Shown piece after piece: positions 33,853 through 43,767 of a DNA stretch of 64,000 nt. Source of the DNA: Saprospiraceae bacterium (GTDB taxonomy: Bacteria; Bacteroidota; Bacteroidia; Chitinophagales; Saprospiraceae). The DNA lies in NCBI GenBank assembly GCA_016709995.1, contig JADJLQ010000001.1, positions 3,314,580 through 3,378,579 of the forward strand, given 5' to 3'. Numbering within the stretch: the first letter of the stretch is position 1; every line of letters begins with the position of its first letter. The position numbers were made by a program, and so were the translations under genes. Below the pieces are notes generated by a model. That model worked only from the letters and a program-made list of their open reading frames with translations. It was not told the origin of the DNA and ran no database searches.

Positions 33853-34149
33853 CTATCCTATATTTTTGACCATTTCGACACATTGATCTACCTGACGAAT
33901 ATATTGATCCAGGGCATGCTCTACTTTACGATGACTTACTTTGGGTGAGTCGGCATACTCTGAAAAAAGATTGCGTTGGTCTTCCAATTCCCTGATGAGC
34001 TTTTCTCTTAATTTCAACTCTTTATTCAACTTGACATTTTCGTCATGAAGCAATTTATTCTCCTGTCTGAGCAACTCAACTTTTTGAGCAGCTGTTTTGA
34101 TCTTCTCTTCCAATCGATCTAATATAACAGGAACAGCTTTCACGAACAA
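33853..34149 (-). CDS. Small coiled-coil protein (ZapB-like position)
   Basis: The 98-residue protein is one long heptad-repeat helix: ILDRLEEKIKTAAQKVELLRQENKLLHDENVKLNKELKLREKLIRELED, followed by a basic tail. It has no recognised catalytic motif. Its place directly upstream of zapA (9-base gap) in the pheT-rny operon suggests a division-related coiled-coil partner, a role ZapB plays elsewhere. That is inference from context; homology to ZapB itself cannot be shown from so simple a sequence. Confidence 0.75.
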   Translation of the reverse strand: MFVKAVPVILDRLEEKIKTAAQKVELLRQENKLLHDENVKLNKELKLREKLIRELEDQRNLFSEYADSPKVSHRKVEHALDQYIRQVDQCVEMVKNIG

Positions 34150-34196
34150 ATATATAATATTTTTTAATAATGTATAAAACTCAATTTTTCGCTGGT

Positions 34197-36659
34197 CTAT
34201 CTCAAAGTAGCTCCGGTTTTTTCCCTCAGCTTATCCTGGATCAAGGCCATTGATTTTTCCAATTCATTCTCCGTAAGGGTCTGATTTGGATTTTCAAATA
34301 TAAGGCTTATTGCCAAAGATTTTTTGTCTTTTCCTAACCGCTCCTCCTGCTCAAACACATCAAAAAGGTCGAAGGTCTTCAGGTGATTAGATTTAATTGA
34401 CTTTAGTACGGTGGAAATATCCGCCCATCTGACCGTTTTATCTACGATGACAGCCAGGTCCCTTCGGACGCTTGGAAATTTGCCGGGGGCAACTACTTTT
34501 TCAGTTTGGAGATTTTTCAGGTGTTGCCACAAGGTGAGCATATCGACCTGTGCATAATATACCTCTCCCCTGAGGTCAAATTTTTTGGCCAGTTCGGGGG
34601 AAAGACGCCCAAAGTGCAGCAAGGCCTTTGGACCAATTTTGACCTCCTGGCTCTGATTCAAATCAGGATGAGGTACTTCTTCAAATTGGGCTTTGGTCAC
34701 TCCCCATAATCGTAACAATTGGTCTACCAGTCCCTTGAGGTAGAAAAAGGCTTCTTTATTTTCTTTTAATTGCCAATGAGGTGGGCTGACCGCACCTGAA
34801 ACAAAAATGGACAAATAATCCTGCTCCGCAAATGGCCAGGAATCATTGGGTCTGGGTAGATAAGTTTTGCCAAACTCGAATAGTTTCAGGTCGGATTGCT
34901 GCCGGTTTTGATTGTATTGCAAAGCACTCAGGCCGCTGCGCAGCATATCTGGCCGCATGACATCAAGGTGCACATTGCTGGTATTATTGATAGATACCAG
35001 GTCTTTGGTGTCAAAGCCTGAGCCGGTGACCACTCTCGATTCCATCAAGGACAGCCCCATCATCTCATGAAATCCCTGATGACACAGCAAGGATGCCGTG
35101 GTTTCCACCAATTGTTGCTTTTTGCTGGCTTCAGACGATATCGCAAAGGATACCTCCATCTTGGCGGGCATAGGTACATTATTAAATCCATGGATCCTCA
35201 GGATCTCTTCGATCACATCGATGTCCCTCTTTACATCTGCTTTATTGGTAGGCACTTTGACTCTAATCTGATCATTAGCGATCATTTCTGGTTGCATCTC
35301 GAGAGCGTGGAGTATTTGGAGAATGCGCTCATCCGAGATGGATTGGCCTATGACTGCCCTCACTTTGTCAGGAGATACATTGATCACAGCCGGCTCCACC
35401 ACCCGGGGGTACTGATCGATCACCCGGGAGCCCAATTTGCCTCCAGCCAGCGTCATGATCAGGTGTGCAGCTTCATGGATAGCCCGTACAGTTAGATTAG
35501 GATCGGTCCCTTTTTCATACCGTGTAGCAGCATCTGTCCGCAGTACTTGTCGCATACTGGTGCGCCGTATGGAGGAAGCATTGAAGTGAGCGCTTTCTAA
35601 AAATATGTTTTTGGTTTTTCCCGTGATACCCGAATGAAGGCCACCAAATACACCAGCGATACATAAAGGTTGAGCCTGGCTATTACAAATCATGAGGTCA
35701 TCCTGGTGCAAGGTTCGATCAATGCCATCCAGGGTCACAAACCTGGTACCGGCAGGTAGACGCCTGACCCGGATGACCGGAGCCAGGTCCTGACCGGCTT
35801 CTACCTGGTCCAGATCAAAAGCATGCAGTGGTTGTCCATAGCCGTGCAGTATATAATTGGTGATATCGACTACATTGTTGATGGCTCTTACACCTATCGC
35901 TTTGAGTTTGTCCTTGAGCCATGATGGTGACTCAGCGATGGTCACATCGGTAAGCGTGATGCCGGTGTATCGGGGGCAGGCTTTTTCATCTTCCAGCACA
36001 ATGGTGGCAGCCCGTGTATCCGATGGAGCATCCAAGGTGATGTCAGGCCGCGCGATCCATCCTCCCTGATCAGGATGATGAATGGCATAATAAGCGGCCA
36101 GATCTTTGGCTACGCCCATATGACTGGTGGCATCAGATCGATTGGGTGTGAGGTCTACTTCAAAAATAGTGTCCGTGTATACCTTATATATATCACTAGC
36201 CGGTGTGCCGGCGGAATAGTGGTCTTCTAATACCATGATACCGCTGTGATCCTCTCCCAGTCCGAGCTCATCTGATGCACAAATCATGCCTTCTGATACC
36301 TCTCCCCTGATTTTCCCCTTTTTGATCTCTATTTTGTCCCCTTTGATGGTATACAAAGTGCAGCCGATCGTGGCGACGAGCACCGTCTGGCCGGCAGCGA
36401 CATTTGGGGCACCACAGACGATGTGTAGCAAGTCACCTGCTCCGATGTCGACTTTGGTCAAGGAAAGACGGTCTGCATTGGGATGCTTATGACATTCGAT
36501 TATTTTACCGACTACTACTCCCTTCAAGCCTCCTGGTATACTCTCGTAGTCAGCATACCCATCCACGGCGAGGCCAAGATTGGTCAAGGTCTCTGCCAGC
36601 TCGGCAGGTGATTGATGTATAGTCAAAAATTCTTTGAGCCAATTAAGTGATATATTCAT
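34197..36659 (-). CDS. pheT: Phenylalanyl-tRNA synthetase beta subunit
   Basis: The 820-residue protein has the full PheT domain order: N-terminal MNISLNWLKEFL, tRNA-binding EMAP-like domain (residues about 40-155, with HPNADRLSLTKVDIG), B3/4 editing domain (about 215-385, with ATRYEKGTDPN), B5 domain (about 410-480), the catalytic-like core and the C-terminal FDX-ACB domain (about 725-820, starting GKFPSVRRDLAVIVDK). With PheS it charges tRNA-Phe; pheS is not in the window, which is common in Bacteroidota. It heads the operon with zapA and rny. Confidence 0.97.
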   Translation of the reverse strand: MNISLNWLKEFLTIHQSPAELAETLTNLGLAVDGYADYESIPGGLKGVVVGKIIECHKHPNADRLSLTKVDIGAGDLLHIVCGAPNVAAGQTVLVATIGCTLYTIKGDKIEIKKGKIRGEVSEGMICASDELGLGEDHSGIMVLEDHYSAGTPASDIYKVYTDTIFEVDLTPNRSDATSHMGVAKDLAAYYAIHHPDQGGWIARPDITLDAPSDTRAATIVLEDEKACPRYTGITLTDVTIAESPSWLKDKLKAIGVRAINNVVDITNYILHGYGQPLHAFDLDQVEAGQDLAPVIRVRRLPAGTRFVTLDGIDRTLHQDDLMICNSQAQPLCIAGVFGGLHSGITGKTKNIFLESAHFNASSIRRTSMRQVLRTDAATRYEKGTDPNLTVRAIHEAAHLIMTLAGGKLGSRVIDQYPRVVEPAVINVSPDKVRAVIGQSISDERILQILHALEMQPEMIANDQIRVKVPTNKADVKRDIDVIEEILRIHGFNNVPMPAKMEVSFAISSEASKKQQLVETTASLLCHQGFHEMMGLSLMESRVVTGSGFDTKDLVSINNTSNVHLDVMRPDMLRSGLSALQYNQNRQQSDLKLFEFGKTYLPRPNDSWPFAEQDYLSIFVSGAVSPPHWQLKENKEAFFYLKGLVDQLLRLWGVTKAQFEEVPHPDLNQSQEVKIGPKALLHFGRLSPELAKKFDLRGEVYYAQVDMLTLWQHLKNLQTEKVVAPGKFPSVRRDLAVIVDKTVRWADISTVLKSIKSNHLKTFDLFDVFEQEERLGKDKKSLAISLIFENPNQTLTENELEKSMALIQDKLREKTGATLR

Positions 36660-36670
36660 AATAAAGGACG

Positions 36671-36678
36671 CAAAGATA
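36671..36678 (-). promoter_or_regulatory. Bacteroidota-type -7 element for the pheT operon
   Basis: On the minus strand these bases read TATCTTTG, an exact TAnnTTTG match, 11 bases before the pheT ATG. A TTTC, not TTTG, lies about 21 bases further upstream as a weak -33. The short leader and the consensus make this the likely operon promoter. Confidence 0.55.
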
Positions 36679-36803
36679 CGATGACATGCCAGAGTGACGA
36701 AATCAAGTATATAAGATCATTAAATCGGATAAAAATGAAAATTTATTTCAAAAAATCCGCTCATAAAAATTGGTTAATCTAATTTGTGCCTTCAAACAGA
36801 ATT

Positions 36804-39077
36804 ATGCGCTTAATTACGATTCTAGTTACCCTTTTTATCCTGTTCAGTTGTCGTGAAGACCAGCCCATCAGCTCCAGGCCTACGGGAGATATGAAAGACG
36901 ATCCTATCGACCCATCTTTGACACCTGCTTCAAAAATCCTGAGCCCTGAGGAGGCACTGAAGGAATTTGACCTCGAACCCGGATTTAAAATTGAACTGGT
37001 AGCCGCCGAGCCTTTAATCGAAACACCCATCGTGGCGCATTTTGATTATGATGGACACCTATGGTTATTGACGATGCCCTCCTACATGACTGACACCCTT
37101 GGTTCCAACGAAAACAACCCTTCCGGGCAGCTCCTGAAACTGAGTGATAAAGACCATGACGGATATTATGAAACCAAAGAAGTCAAAATAGATGGCCTGA
37201 TTTTGGCTCGTGCATTTAAGGTACTCGACAAAGGAATCTTATTGGCGGAGCCTCCAAACCTTTGGTGGTATCCTCTGGCTGATGGTACCATGTCAGCGCG
37301 TACGCTCATCGACTCTATGTATGCGACCGAAGGAGATATTGAACACAAACCCAATGCCCTGTACTGGAACCTTGATAATTGGATTTATAGCGCAAAATCT
37401 GCCAAAAGATTTAAACAGGATAGCACCGGCGAATGGATCAGTTCTAACACCGAGTTTCGTGGTCAGTGGGGTATCTCCTCAGATGATTTTGGGCGTTTAT
37501 ATTACAACAATAATAGTACAGCCCTGCAGTGTGATGACGGACTGGCAGATTGGTTGACTGAAAATCCATACTATGAAGCCAGCAGCAGAGGCATCATCGG
37601 TCTGCCCCGGACGGACAACCTGGTGCATCCCTCAGGCATCAATCCCGGTGTCAACAGAGCATACTCCAAAGGAGTGCTTGACTCCACCGGTAAACTCACC
37701 GAAGTGACAGCTGCCTGCGGGGCATTGGTATATCGCAATCATCAGTTTCCTCCGGCATATGATCAAAATTATTTTGTCTGCGAACCAGCGGCTAACCTGG
37801 TTCAGAGGATCAAGATCTCTACTGATGAGGAGGGATTTATTCATGCTACTCCAGCAGACCTGAACCGTGAATTTTTAAGGTCCAGGGATGAACGATTCAG
37901 ACCGGTAGATTTGTTTGATGGCCCTGACGGATGTATTTACCTGGTAGACATGCATCGGGGGGTCATCCAACATAAAAATTACCTTACCTCCTACCTCAAA
38001 AGACAGATTGGGTACAGGGATCTACAATCTCGGCAGGAACTGGGCAGAATATTTAGAATTTGTTACCAGGGAGATCGGTTGCCTATAGAGACCTTATCAG
38101 ACAAATCCGACGAAGCCTTGTCTATGATGCTTATAAACCCCGCAGCTTATTACCGGGACAGGGCCCGTGAATTATTGATACAGCGAAAAGCAGGTACTGC
38201 TGTCATGAATGCAATGCAGACCCTGGTGACCGTCGTTACTGAAAACAACCTTCTGCCTTTCATATGGACTTTGGATGGATTGGGACTGTTCAACCTTCAG
38301 ATGATTCATGGCCTTGCAGAAATGAAATTGGCCGGAGTGAACCTGACCTTACTCAAATTGATTCAAAACAGGCCAGTTGCTGTAAATACCATACCCACCA
38401 TCGATTCTTTATGTAGTAAAAAAATAGACTATCTCTCCGCATTGCCTATCATAAAAAAACTTTTAGTCAGTCATGAGCAACCAGGGCTGGCCTGGCTGGC
38501 TCGTCTGGAGAAAAAATATCCCGGGGACACCCTGGTACAAGATGCCATTATAAAAACCATTAGCGGACACGAAACAGCTTATTTAAAACATACCCTGGGT
38601 TATCAAAAGATCCTGGAGGAGATGGTCGAAAAAAAGAAAAACTTGCCGGATCAACTTCTGAAAATGGATCCGCTGGCTATGCAGTCTTTTAAACGAGGAT
38701 ATGAATTGTTTTCGCATCACTGTGCTATCTGCCATGGCAAAAACGGGACAGGTACCCCTGGCCTTGCACCAAGCCTGGTCAATTCTGACTGGGTCATGGG
38801 GGACAAAGATCGACTCATCAGGGTGGTCCTGGATGGACTGAAAGGACCGATATTGATCAATGGTAAACCCTATGGCACGAATACCTCCATCATGCCTGGG
38901 CACCGCAGCGTCCCTGATCTGACAAATCCAAATATTGGGGATATACTCACCTATGTAAGAGGAGCATTTGGCCATCAGACCGACCAGGTAGGCGGTGGAC
39001 AAGTCAGGAATATCAAGAATAGTACGGTCGGCAGAGGCATGGCATATGAAATGAAAGATTTTGAACAGAAAAATTGA
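36804..39077 (+). CDS. Beta-propeller dehydrogenase-like lipoprotein with C-terminal cytochrome c
   Basis: The frame opens with GTG at 36786, but the ATG at 36804 gives the lipoprotein signal MRLITILVTLFILFSC; length about 757 residues. Residues about 45-400 form the PVC-type membrane-bound dehydrogenase propeller (PGFKIELVAAEPLIETPIVAHFDYDGHLWL; DLFDGPDGCIYLVDMHRGVIQH). A helical, HEAT-like stretch follows, then a cytochrome c domain with the haem motif CAICHGKNGTGTPGLAPSL and a likely axial Met in TSIMPGHRS. It probably oxidises a sugar or alcohol outside the cytoplasm and passes electrons to the haem. The usual carbohydrate-utilisation neighbours are missing here. Confidence 0.88.
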   Translation: MRLITILVTLFILFSCREDQPISSRPTGDMKDDPIDPSLTPASKILSPEEALKEFDLEPGFKIELVAAEPLIETPIVAHFDYDGHLWLLTMPSYMTDTLGSNENNPSGQLLKLSDKDHDGYYETKEVKIDGLILARAFKVLDKGILLAEPPNLWWYPLADGTMSARTLIDSMYATEGDIEHKPNALYWNLDNWIYSAKSAKRFKQDSTGEWISSNTEFRGQWGISSDDFGRLYYNNNSTALQCDDGLADWLTENPYYEASSRGIIGLPRTDNLVHPSGINPGVNRAYSKGVLDSTGKLTEVTAACGALVYRNHQFPPAYDQNYFVCEPAANLVQRIKISTDEEGFIHATPADLNREFLRSRDERFRPVDLFDGPDGCIYLVDMHRGVIQHKNYLTSYLKRQIGYRDLQSRQELGRIFRICYQGDRLPIETLSDKSDEALSMMLINPAAYYRDRARELLIQRKAGTAVMNAMQTLVTVVTENNLLPFIWTLDGLGLFNLQMIHGLAEMKLAGVNLTLLKLIQNRPVAVNTIPTIDSLCSKKIDYLSALPIIKKLLVSHEQPGLAWLARLEKKYPGDTLVQDAIIKTISGHETAYLKHTLGYQKILEEMVEKKKNLPDQLLKMDPLAMQSFKRGYELFSHHCAICHGKNGTGTPGLAPSLVNSDWVMGDKDRLIRVVLDGLKGPILINGKPYGTNTSIMPGHRSVPDLTNPNIGDILTYVRGAFGHQTDQVGGGQVRNIKNSTVGRGMAYEMKDFEQKN

Positions 39078-39194
39078 TTTGAAGGAAGCTCCCGTTACTT
39101 AATAATTAATGTAGTTCGCCTGGAAGTTGATTAAAAAAGTCAGAAGGCGCTCAATGATTATTGGTATTCAAGAATGTGAAGAACTAAGTTAAAT

Positions 39195-39782
39195 CTAGAA
39201 AAAAACGCCTACTCCTATTGCAAATGCATTCTCTTTACTTTTATTAATAATGCCGGATGGGCCATTTTTGACAAAAACCGGTGTAAGCCCGTACTCATAG
39301 GAGGCATGGGCAGTCAAAAAAAGTATCCTTGCAGACACCCCTATGATGGCGCCACCTCTGATTTCGTTGAGATCTTCTTCGATGACTTTGTCATTCTCAT
39401 CCATACCCAGCAGAAAATGGGCCACCAGGCCGCCATGTAGCAAAATATGAGCATACTTATTGGTCAAGGCATAGAGTCCTAACTGCAGGGGCATTTTTAT
39501 AGTTTTGAAATCAGTGTACTCCTGATATGGTTTTTTCCAATCTACTGTCACTGGAAACAAGCTGGTCTTTTGGAAATGCAAGCCCGGCATGATGACTGAA
39601 CTCCCATCTTTAATAATCACATCAAAACCAACGCTATAACCCTGGCGACGCGTGCTGGTACCCGGCCACTGTTCGTCTGTAAAAATGGAGCTTGATACCG
39701 AGGTTTTCAAATTGACTTCCTGAGCGAGGATGGTCTGTATCCCAAATATCAATGTCACCCATAGTACAGTTATCTTAGTCAT
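39195..39782 (-). CDS. Hypothetical small outer-membrane beta-barrel protein
   Basis: The 195-residue protein has a signal peptide (MTKITVLWVTLIFGIQTILAQ) and alternating strands such as GYSVGFDVIIKDGSSVIMPGLHF and KMPLQLGLYALTNKYAHILLHGGLVAHFL. It ends in NAFAIGVGVFF, a barrel-type aromatic terminus. It looks like the porin-family/PorT-like barrels common in Bacteroidota; no cargo can be proposed. It stands alone between two plus-strand genes. Confidence 0.75.
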   Translation of the reverse strand: MTKITVLWVTLIFGIQTILAQEVNLKTSVSSSIFTDEQWPGTSTRRQGYSVGFDVIIKDGSSVIMPGLHFQKTSLFPVTVDWKKPYQEYTDFKTIKMPLQLGLYALTNKYAHILLHGGLVAHFLLGMDENDKVIEEDLNEIRGGAIIGVSARILFLTAHASYEYGLTPVFVKNGPSGIINKSKENAFAIGVGVFF

Positions 39783-39924
39783 ATCCTTTTAATAAATGCA
39801 ATTATAGTACAAATAGTATACCCATACCCTATTTTTATCTAATCGAATCCATACGCTGATCGATAAGTCTTATGGAGTATCTATCAAATTGGGTTATTTT
39901 TACCTTTACAATAATCTCTGCTGC

Positions 39925-41097
39925 ATGTTTCCAGATCTGTCTTATATTTTGCAATTCCTATTTGGCTCAGCTCCTGATGGTGCCTCCTCAATAGTCAAAA
40001 CCTTTGGATTATTTCTTACGCTGGCTTTTTTGACCAGTGCCTACATACTTTATCTTGAGTTTAAGCGCAAAGAACAAGAAGGTATCCTGACTCCCCATAA
40101 AATCTGGATTGACCCTGCTGCTGCTGCCAGACCTGTGGATATATTGATCAATGCCCTGTTTGGGTTTGTGATCGGATTCAAAGCTGTGTATGCTTATCAG
40201 CACCTCGATGCGATGAAAGGCGATGCTGTAGCAGTGCTTTTGTCTACTAAAGGTAATTTGATCGGCGGCATCATCGGCGCTTTGGTCTTTGGTGCAATAA
40301 AATATTGGGATTATCTCAAAGTAAAAAAAACCAATGCTGCTCCTCAGGAGGTGTTGTTTCACCCCTATCAATTGGTGCCTGACATTACCGTCGTATCTGC
40401 CATCTCAGGGATACTGGGCGCAAAGATTTTCGCATTGTTTGAAGGAGAGCAGACCTGGAGTTCATTTATGCGTGATCCGGTGAAAGCATTTTTCTCCGGT
40501 AGTGGACTAGCTATCTATGGAGGCCTGATCGTTGCTTTCATCACCGTTTATATTTATGTCAGGAAAAAGGGGCTCAAACCAATACATGTTATGGATATTG
40601 TGGCGCCTGCTTTGATCCTGGGCTATGCGGTGGGCCGTATTGGATGTCAATTGTCTGGTGATGGTGATTGGGGTGTTGTCAACCACCTGCCCAAACCAGG
40701 CTGGTTCTTTCTACCTGATAGTTGGTGGGCCTATACTTATCCTCACAATATCCTCAATGATGGGGTGCAGATCGCAGATTGTACTTATCGACATTGTATG
40801 CAACTTCCCGAGCCGGTATACCCTACTCCATTGTGGGAGGCCCTGATGGGATTAGCGATATTTGGCATCCTTTGGGCTATTCGCAAAAGGGTCAAAATCG
40901 CCGGTATGCTGTTCTTCATCTATTGTATATTTAATGGAGTCGAGCGGTTTTTTATTGAAAAAATACGTGTCAATGAAAAGATCCATATAGGTAGTCTTTC
41001 TATGACCCAGGCAGAAATCATCAGTTTACTGGTGTTCCTGACCGGAGTAGTCGGTTGTTATATCCTCTGGAAAAAAAATAAAACCTCTATCGCTTAA
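39925..41097 (+). CDS. lgt: Prolipoprotein diacylglyceryl transferase
   Basis: The longer frame begins at a TTG (39889), but the ATG at 39925 gives MFPDLSYILQFLFG and about 390 residues. Seven or so membrane helices are visible, with the Lgt signature in the form GYAVGRIGCQLSGDGDWG and the later PVYPTPLWEALMGL and GVERFFIEKIRVNEK. Lgt transfers diacylglycerol from phosphatidylglycerol to the lipobox Cys of prolipoproteins, so it modifies the many lipoproteins encoded in this window. The GRIG motif deviates at the residue after GRIG (C instead of N), as in several Bacteroidota. The following gene starts 15 bases downstream. Confidence 0.93.
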   Translation: MFPDLSYILQFLFGSAPDGASSIVKTFGLFLTLAFLTSAYILYLEFKRKEQEGILTPHKIWIDPAAAARPVDILINALFGFVIGFKAVYAYQHLDAMKGDAVAVLLSTKGNLIGGIIGALVFGAIKYWDYLKVKKTNAAPQEVLFHPYQLVPDITVVSAISGILGAKIFALFEGEQTWSSFMRDPVKAFFSGSGLAIYGGLIVAFITVYIYVRKKGLKPIHVMDIVAPALILGYAVGRIGCQLSGDGDWGVVNHLPKPGWFFLPDSWWAYTYPHNILNDGVQIADCTYRHCMQLPEPVYPTPLWEALMGLAIFGILWAIRKRVKIAGMLFFIYCIFNGVERFFIEKIRVNEKIHIGSLSMTQAEIISLLVFLTGVVGCYILWKKNKTSIA

Positions 41098-41112
41098 CAG
41101 GCAATAATCCAA

Positions 41113-42069
41113 TTGGCTTATCAAGATGCTTATCGATCGTGGAGTGCTGATAAAGAAGACTCACTGCCTATATTTCTAAGGCCATGGTGGCTTGATGCGG
41201 TCTGTATGCCAGACCACTGGGATGCCTGCCTGGCTTATAATAAAGAACAGAAGATCATCGGTGCCTTACCGCACTATCAGTTTGTCAAGCGTGGTATTCG
41301 CGTCACAGGGATGCCCTTTCTGACACCTTATATGGGTATCCATCTGCAATACCCCTACGGGCAAAAACTCAACTCGAGGTATGATTTTGAAAAGTCGGTC
41401 CTGGATCAATTGATCAGCCAATTGCCCCATACCCCCTATTTGCAACAAAAATTTTTCCCGGACCTTACTTATGGGCTTCCATTTTTTTGGAAGGGCTATC
41501 GCCTGGACTGGAGATACACCTATCATCTATCGCTGCGCCAGACAGAGCAAGCCCTTTGGGAGCAGATGGAAGGCTCGGCCAGGACCCAACTTCTCAAAAC
41601 GCTGAAGTTAGTGACCGTCACCAAAAGTGATGATACCCGGATAGCCTATGATTTAGTCAGCAAGACTTTTAATAAACAGGGGCTGCAGACTCCGTATAGC
41701 CTTGTCCAGTTTCAAAGATTGTATGCAGCAGTCAAAGCACATCATGCCGGTGATATCTACCTTGCCAGGCTGACCAACGATGATACACCGGTGGCCTGTA
41801 TGTTTATGGTCAAAGATGAGGACAAGGTCTACAACCTGGTACTTGGTCGTGATCACCATCTGGATCCTGGAGGAAGTATCCATGGTATCCTGTGGACTTG
41901 TATCCTGGAGCACATCGATCAACATGAGACTTTTGATTTTGAAGGAAGTATGTTAGAAGGGCCGGAGCGTATGTTTAGATCGTTTGGCAGTGTCAGGGTG
42001 CCGGTGCTACAAGTGACGAGATATGGAAATAGAGTTTGGAAGGCGTTGTTTGCATTGGCGGGATATTGA
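41113..42069 (+). CDS. FemAB/GNAT-like acyltransferase
   Basis: The 318-residue protein starts at TTG: there is no ATG between it and the in-frame stop at 41095. It opens LPIFLRPWWLDAVC, typical of FemAB/BioF2-like acetyltransferase-fold proteins, and later has GDIYLARLTNDDTPVACMFMVKDEDKVYNLVLGRD and FDFEGSMLEGPERMFRSFG, the usual acceptor-site segments. Such proteins move aminoacyl or acyl groups in envelope or polysaccharide synthesis; the substrate is unknown. It follows lgt by 15 bases and is probably co-transcribed. Confidence 0.82.
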   Translation: MAYQDAYRSWSADKEDSLPIFLRPWWLDAVCMPDHWDACLAYNKEQKIIGALPHYQFVKRGIRVTGMPFLTPYMGIHLQYPYGQKLNSRYDFEKSVLDQLISQLPHTPYLQQKFFPDLTYGLPFFWKGYRLDWRYTYHLSLRQTEQALWEQMEGSARTQLLKTLKLVTVTKSDDTRIAYDLVSKTFNKQGLQTPYSLVQFQRLYAAVKAHHAGDIYLARLTNDDTPVACMFMVKDEDKVYNLVLGRDHHLDPGGSIHGILWTCILEHIDQHETFDFEGSMLEGPERMFRSFGSVRVPVLQVTRYGNRVWKALFALAGY

Positions 42070-42241
42070 GGTGGGGAAAGCGGTCACAAATACTTAAATA
42101 ATAGGTGGGATTATTATAAATTTTAAATCATAAATGAATGAATTACCTAATAATAGAACTGGAAGCTACTTGTTGAAAAGACAGGAAACCAACGACATCG
42201 ATAAAAGATCCGAACCACTCACAGCATATCCCAATAAAACC

Positions 42242-42985
42242 ATGAAATTGAGTTTAACCACGCCTATTATTTCCATCCTGCTTTTAGGAATTCTAAGTTG
42301 TAAGACTCAGAAATATATCTCCATGCACGAAAGCAGTAACCTGAAAGTAGAAAAACTTACGAACCGCACGTATAGGCATATATCCTATCTCTCCACAGAA
42401 GATTTTGGTAAAGTAAATTGTAATGGAATGATCGTAATGGATGGCAGCGAAGCATTAATTTTTGACACGCCTACAAATGATACCGATTCCAAAGAATTAA
42501 TCGATTGGGTAGAAAATACTTTAAAATCTAAAGTAATTGGTATTGTTGTTACACATTTTCATGCTGACTGTTTAGGTGGTCTACATGAATTTCATGCAAG
42601 GCAAATTCCCTCCTATGCTTCATTTAAAACAATTGAACTGGCACGTGCAGATAGTGTACAGATTCCACAAATAGGATTTGAAAAATCTTTAGAGCTCATT
42701 GTTGGAGATAAAAAAGTAGTCAATGAATACTTTGGAGAAGGACATACCATTGATAACATTGTATCCTATTTTCCAGATGAAAAAGTTCTATTTGGTGGAT
42801 GTTTAATTAAGGAATTAGGTGCAAGTAAAGGATATCTAGGAGATGCTAATGTAATGGACTGGTCAAATACAGTACAGGCTGTTAAATCCAAATACGAAAA
42901 AGCTAAAGTAATTATACCTGGACATGGTAAGCCGGGAAATATTGATTTATTGGATTACACTATTAAATTATTTAAAGTTGAATAA
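42242..42985 (+). CDS. Subclass B1-type metallo-beta-lactamase, predicted lipoprotein
   Basis: The frame extends back to 42134, but the ATG at 42242 gives the lipoprotein signal MKLSLTTPIISILLLGILSC and 247 residues, normal for the family. The zinc-1 ligands are in THFHADCLGG (HxHxD) and GEGHTIDN, and the zinc-2 Cys is in LFGGCLIKELGA with the late His in IIPGHGKPG; the GKVNCNGM and FDTP landmarks also fit subclass B1. All ligands of an active dizinc beta-lactamase are present. Expected role is hydrolysis of beta-lactams in the periplasm, anchored like NDM-type enzymes; substrate range cannot be read from sequence. The gene looks more AT-rich than its neighbours and has no mobile element beside it. 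Confidence 0.88.
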   Translation: MKLSLTTPIISILLLGILSCKTQKYISMHESSNLKVEKLTNRTYRHISYLSTEDFGKVNCNGMIVMDGSEALIFDTPTNDTDSKELIDWVENTLKSKVIGIVVTHFHADCLGGLHEFHARQIPSYASFKTIELARADSVQIPQIGFEKSLELIVGDKKVVNEYFGEGHTIDNIVSYFPDEKVLFGGCLIKELGASKGYLGDANVMDWSNTVQAVKSKYEKAKVIIPGHGKPGNIDLLDYTIKLFKVE

Positions 42986-43249
42986 AAGCCCATACCTGGT
43001 AAGGCATGCTGCATATCGTCCTGAGGTGAATCATACTACCTATCTGGACTACAACACTCCAGTCAACTCTTACAGCGTAACTGCTCCAAAATTATTTTTT
43101 ATGACCCCTGCACACTTGGTTGGAAATATCACTTCTATCTATCGGAATGGATCAAGGGCTATACATTTTGTGACAAATTTCACTTAAATAATTTGTAATT
43201 TTCAACCCTCAACCCATCACCAGCCATCCATTATAAAAACAAATCAAAC

Positions 43250-43678
43250 ATGAAAAAATTAACTCCTTTCCATGTAGCGGTACCCGTATATGACCTGGAA
43301 GAATCCAGAAAATTTTATCGTGAAGTACTGGGCTGTGGTGAAGGAAGGAGTGATACGAACTGGACAGATTTTGACTTATATGGGCATCAGTTTGTGATCC
43401 ATCTGAAGCCAAGGCCGGAGGCAGAAGCAAAACATCATTTTAATCCGGTAGATGGTCACGATGTGCCCGTTCCACATTTTGGAGTAGTTTTGGACTGGGA
43501 TGACTGGCATGTATTAGAAAAAAGACTGAGGGACCATCAGATAAAATTTATCATCGAGCCCTATATTCGATTCAAAGGGATGCCCGGTGAGCAAGCTACT
43601 ATGTTTTTTTTAGATCCTTCGGGCAATGCCCTTGAGTTCAAATCTTTTCAGGACATCAGTCAGTTATTTGCCACCTAA
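43250..43678 (+). CDS. VOC family (glyoxalase-like) protein
   Basis: The 142-residue protein opens PFHVAVPVYDLEESRKFYREVLGCGEG, and a second module contains HFGVVLDWDDWHVLEKRL and ends TMFFLDPSGNALEFKSF. Candidate metal residues are His8, His in GHQFVIHL, His in PHFGVV and Glu in NALEFKSF. This resembles the dioxygenase-like branch of the VOC fold; the substrate is unknown. It stands alone, 264 bases after the metallo-beta-lactamase gene; that gap holds no gene that I can see. Confidence 0.85.
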   Translation: MKKLTPFHVAVPVYDLEESRKFYREVLGCGEGRSDTNWTDFDLYGHQFVIHLKPRPEAEAKHHFNPVDGHDVPVPHFGVVLDWDDWHVLEKRLRDHQIKFIIEPYIRFKGMPGEQATMFFLDPSGNALEFKSFQDISQLFAT

Positions 43679-43767
43679 GACAATCCTTTACAACCTGATT
43701 CATTTGAACAATTCAAACAGGCATAGTCAATGATAGCCACAGTACACATTTTTCCTAAAGATCATAT

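Noticed and set aside
42924..43187. Open frame after the metallo-beta-lactamase gene
   Set aside because: It starts inside that gene in another frame, and its remaining part shows no domain.
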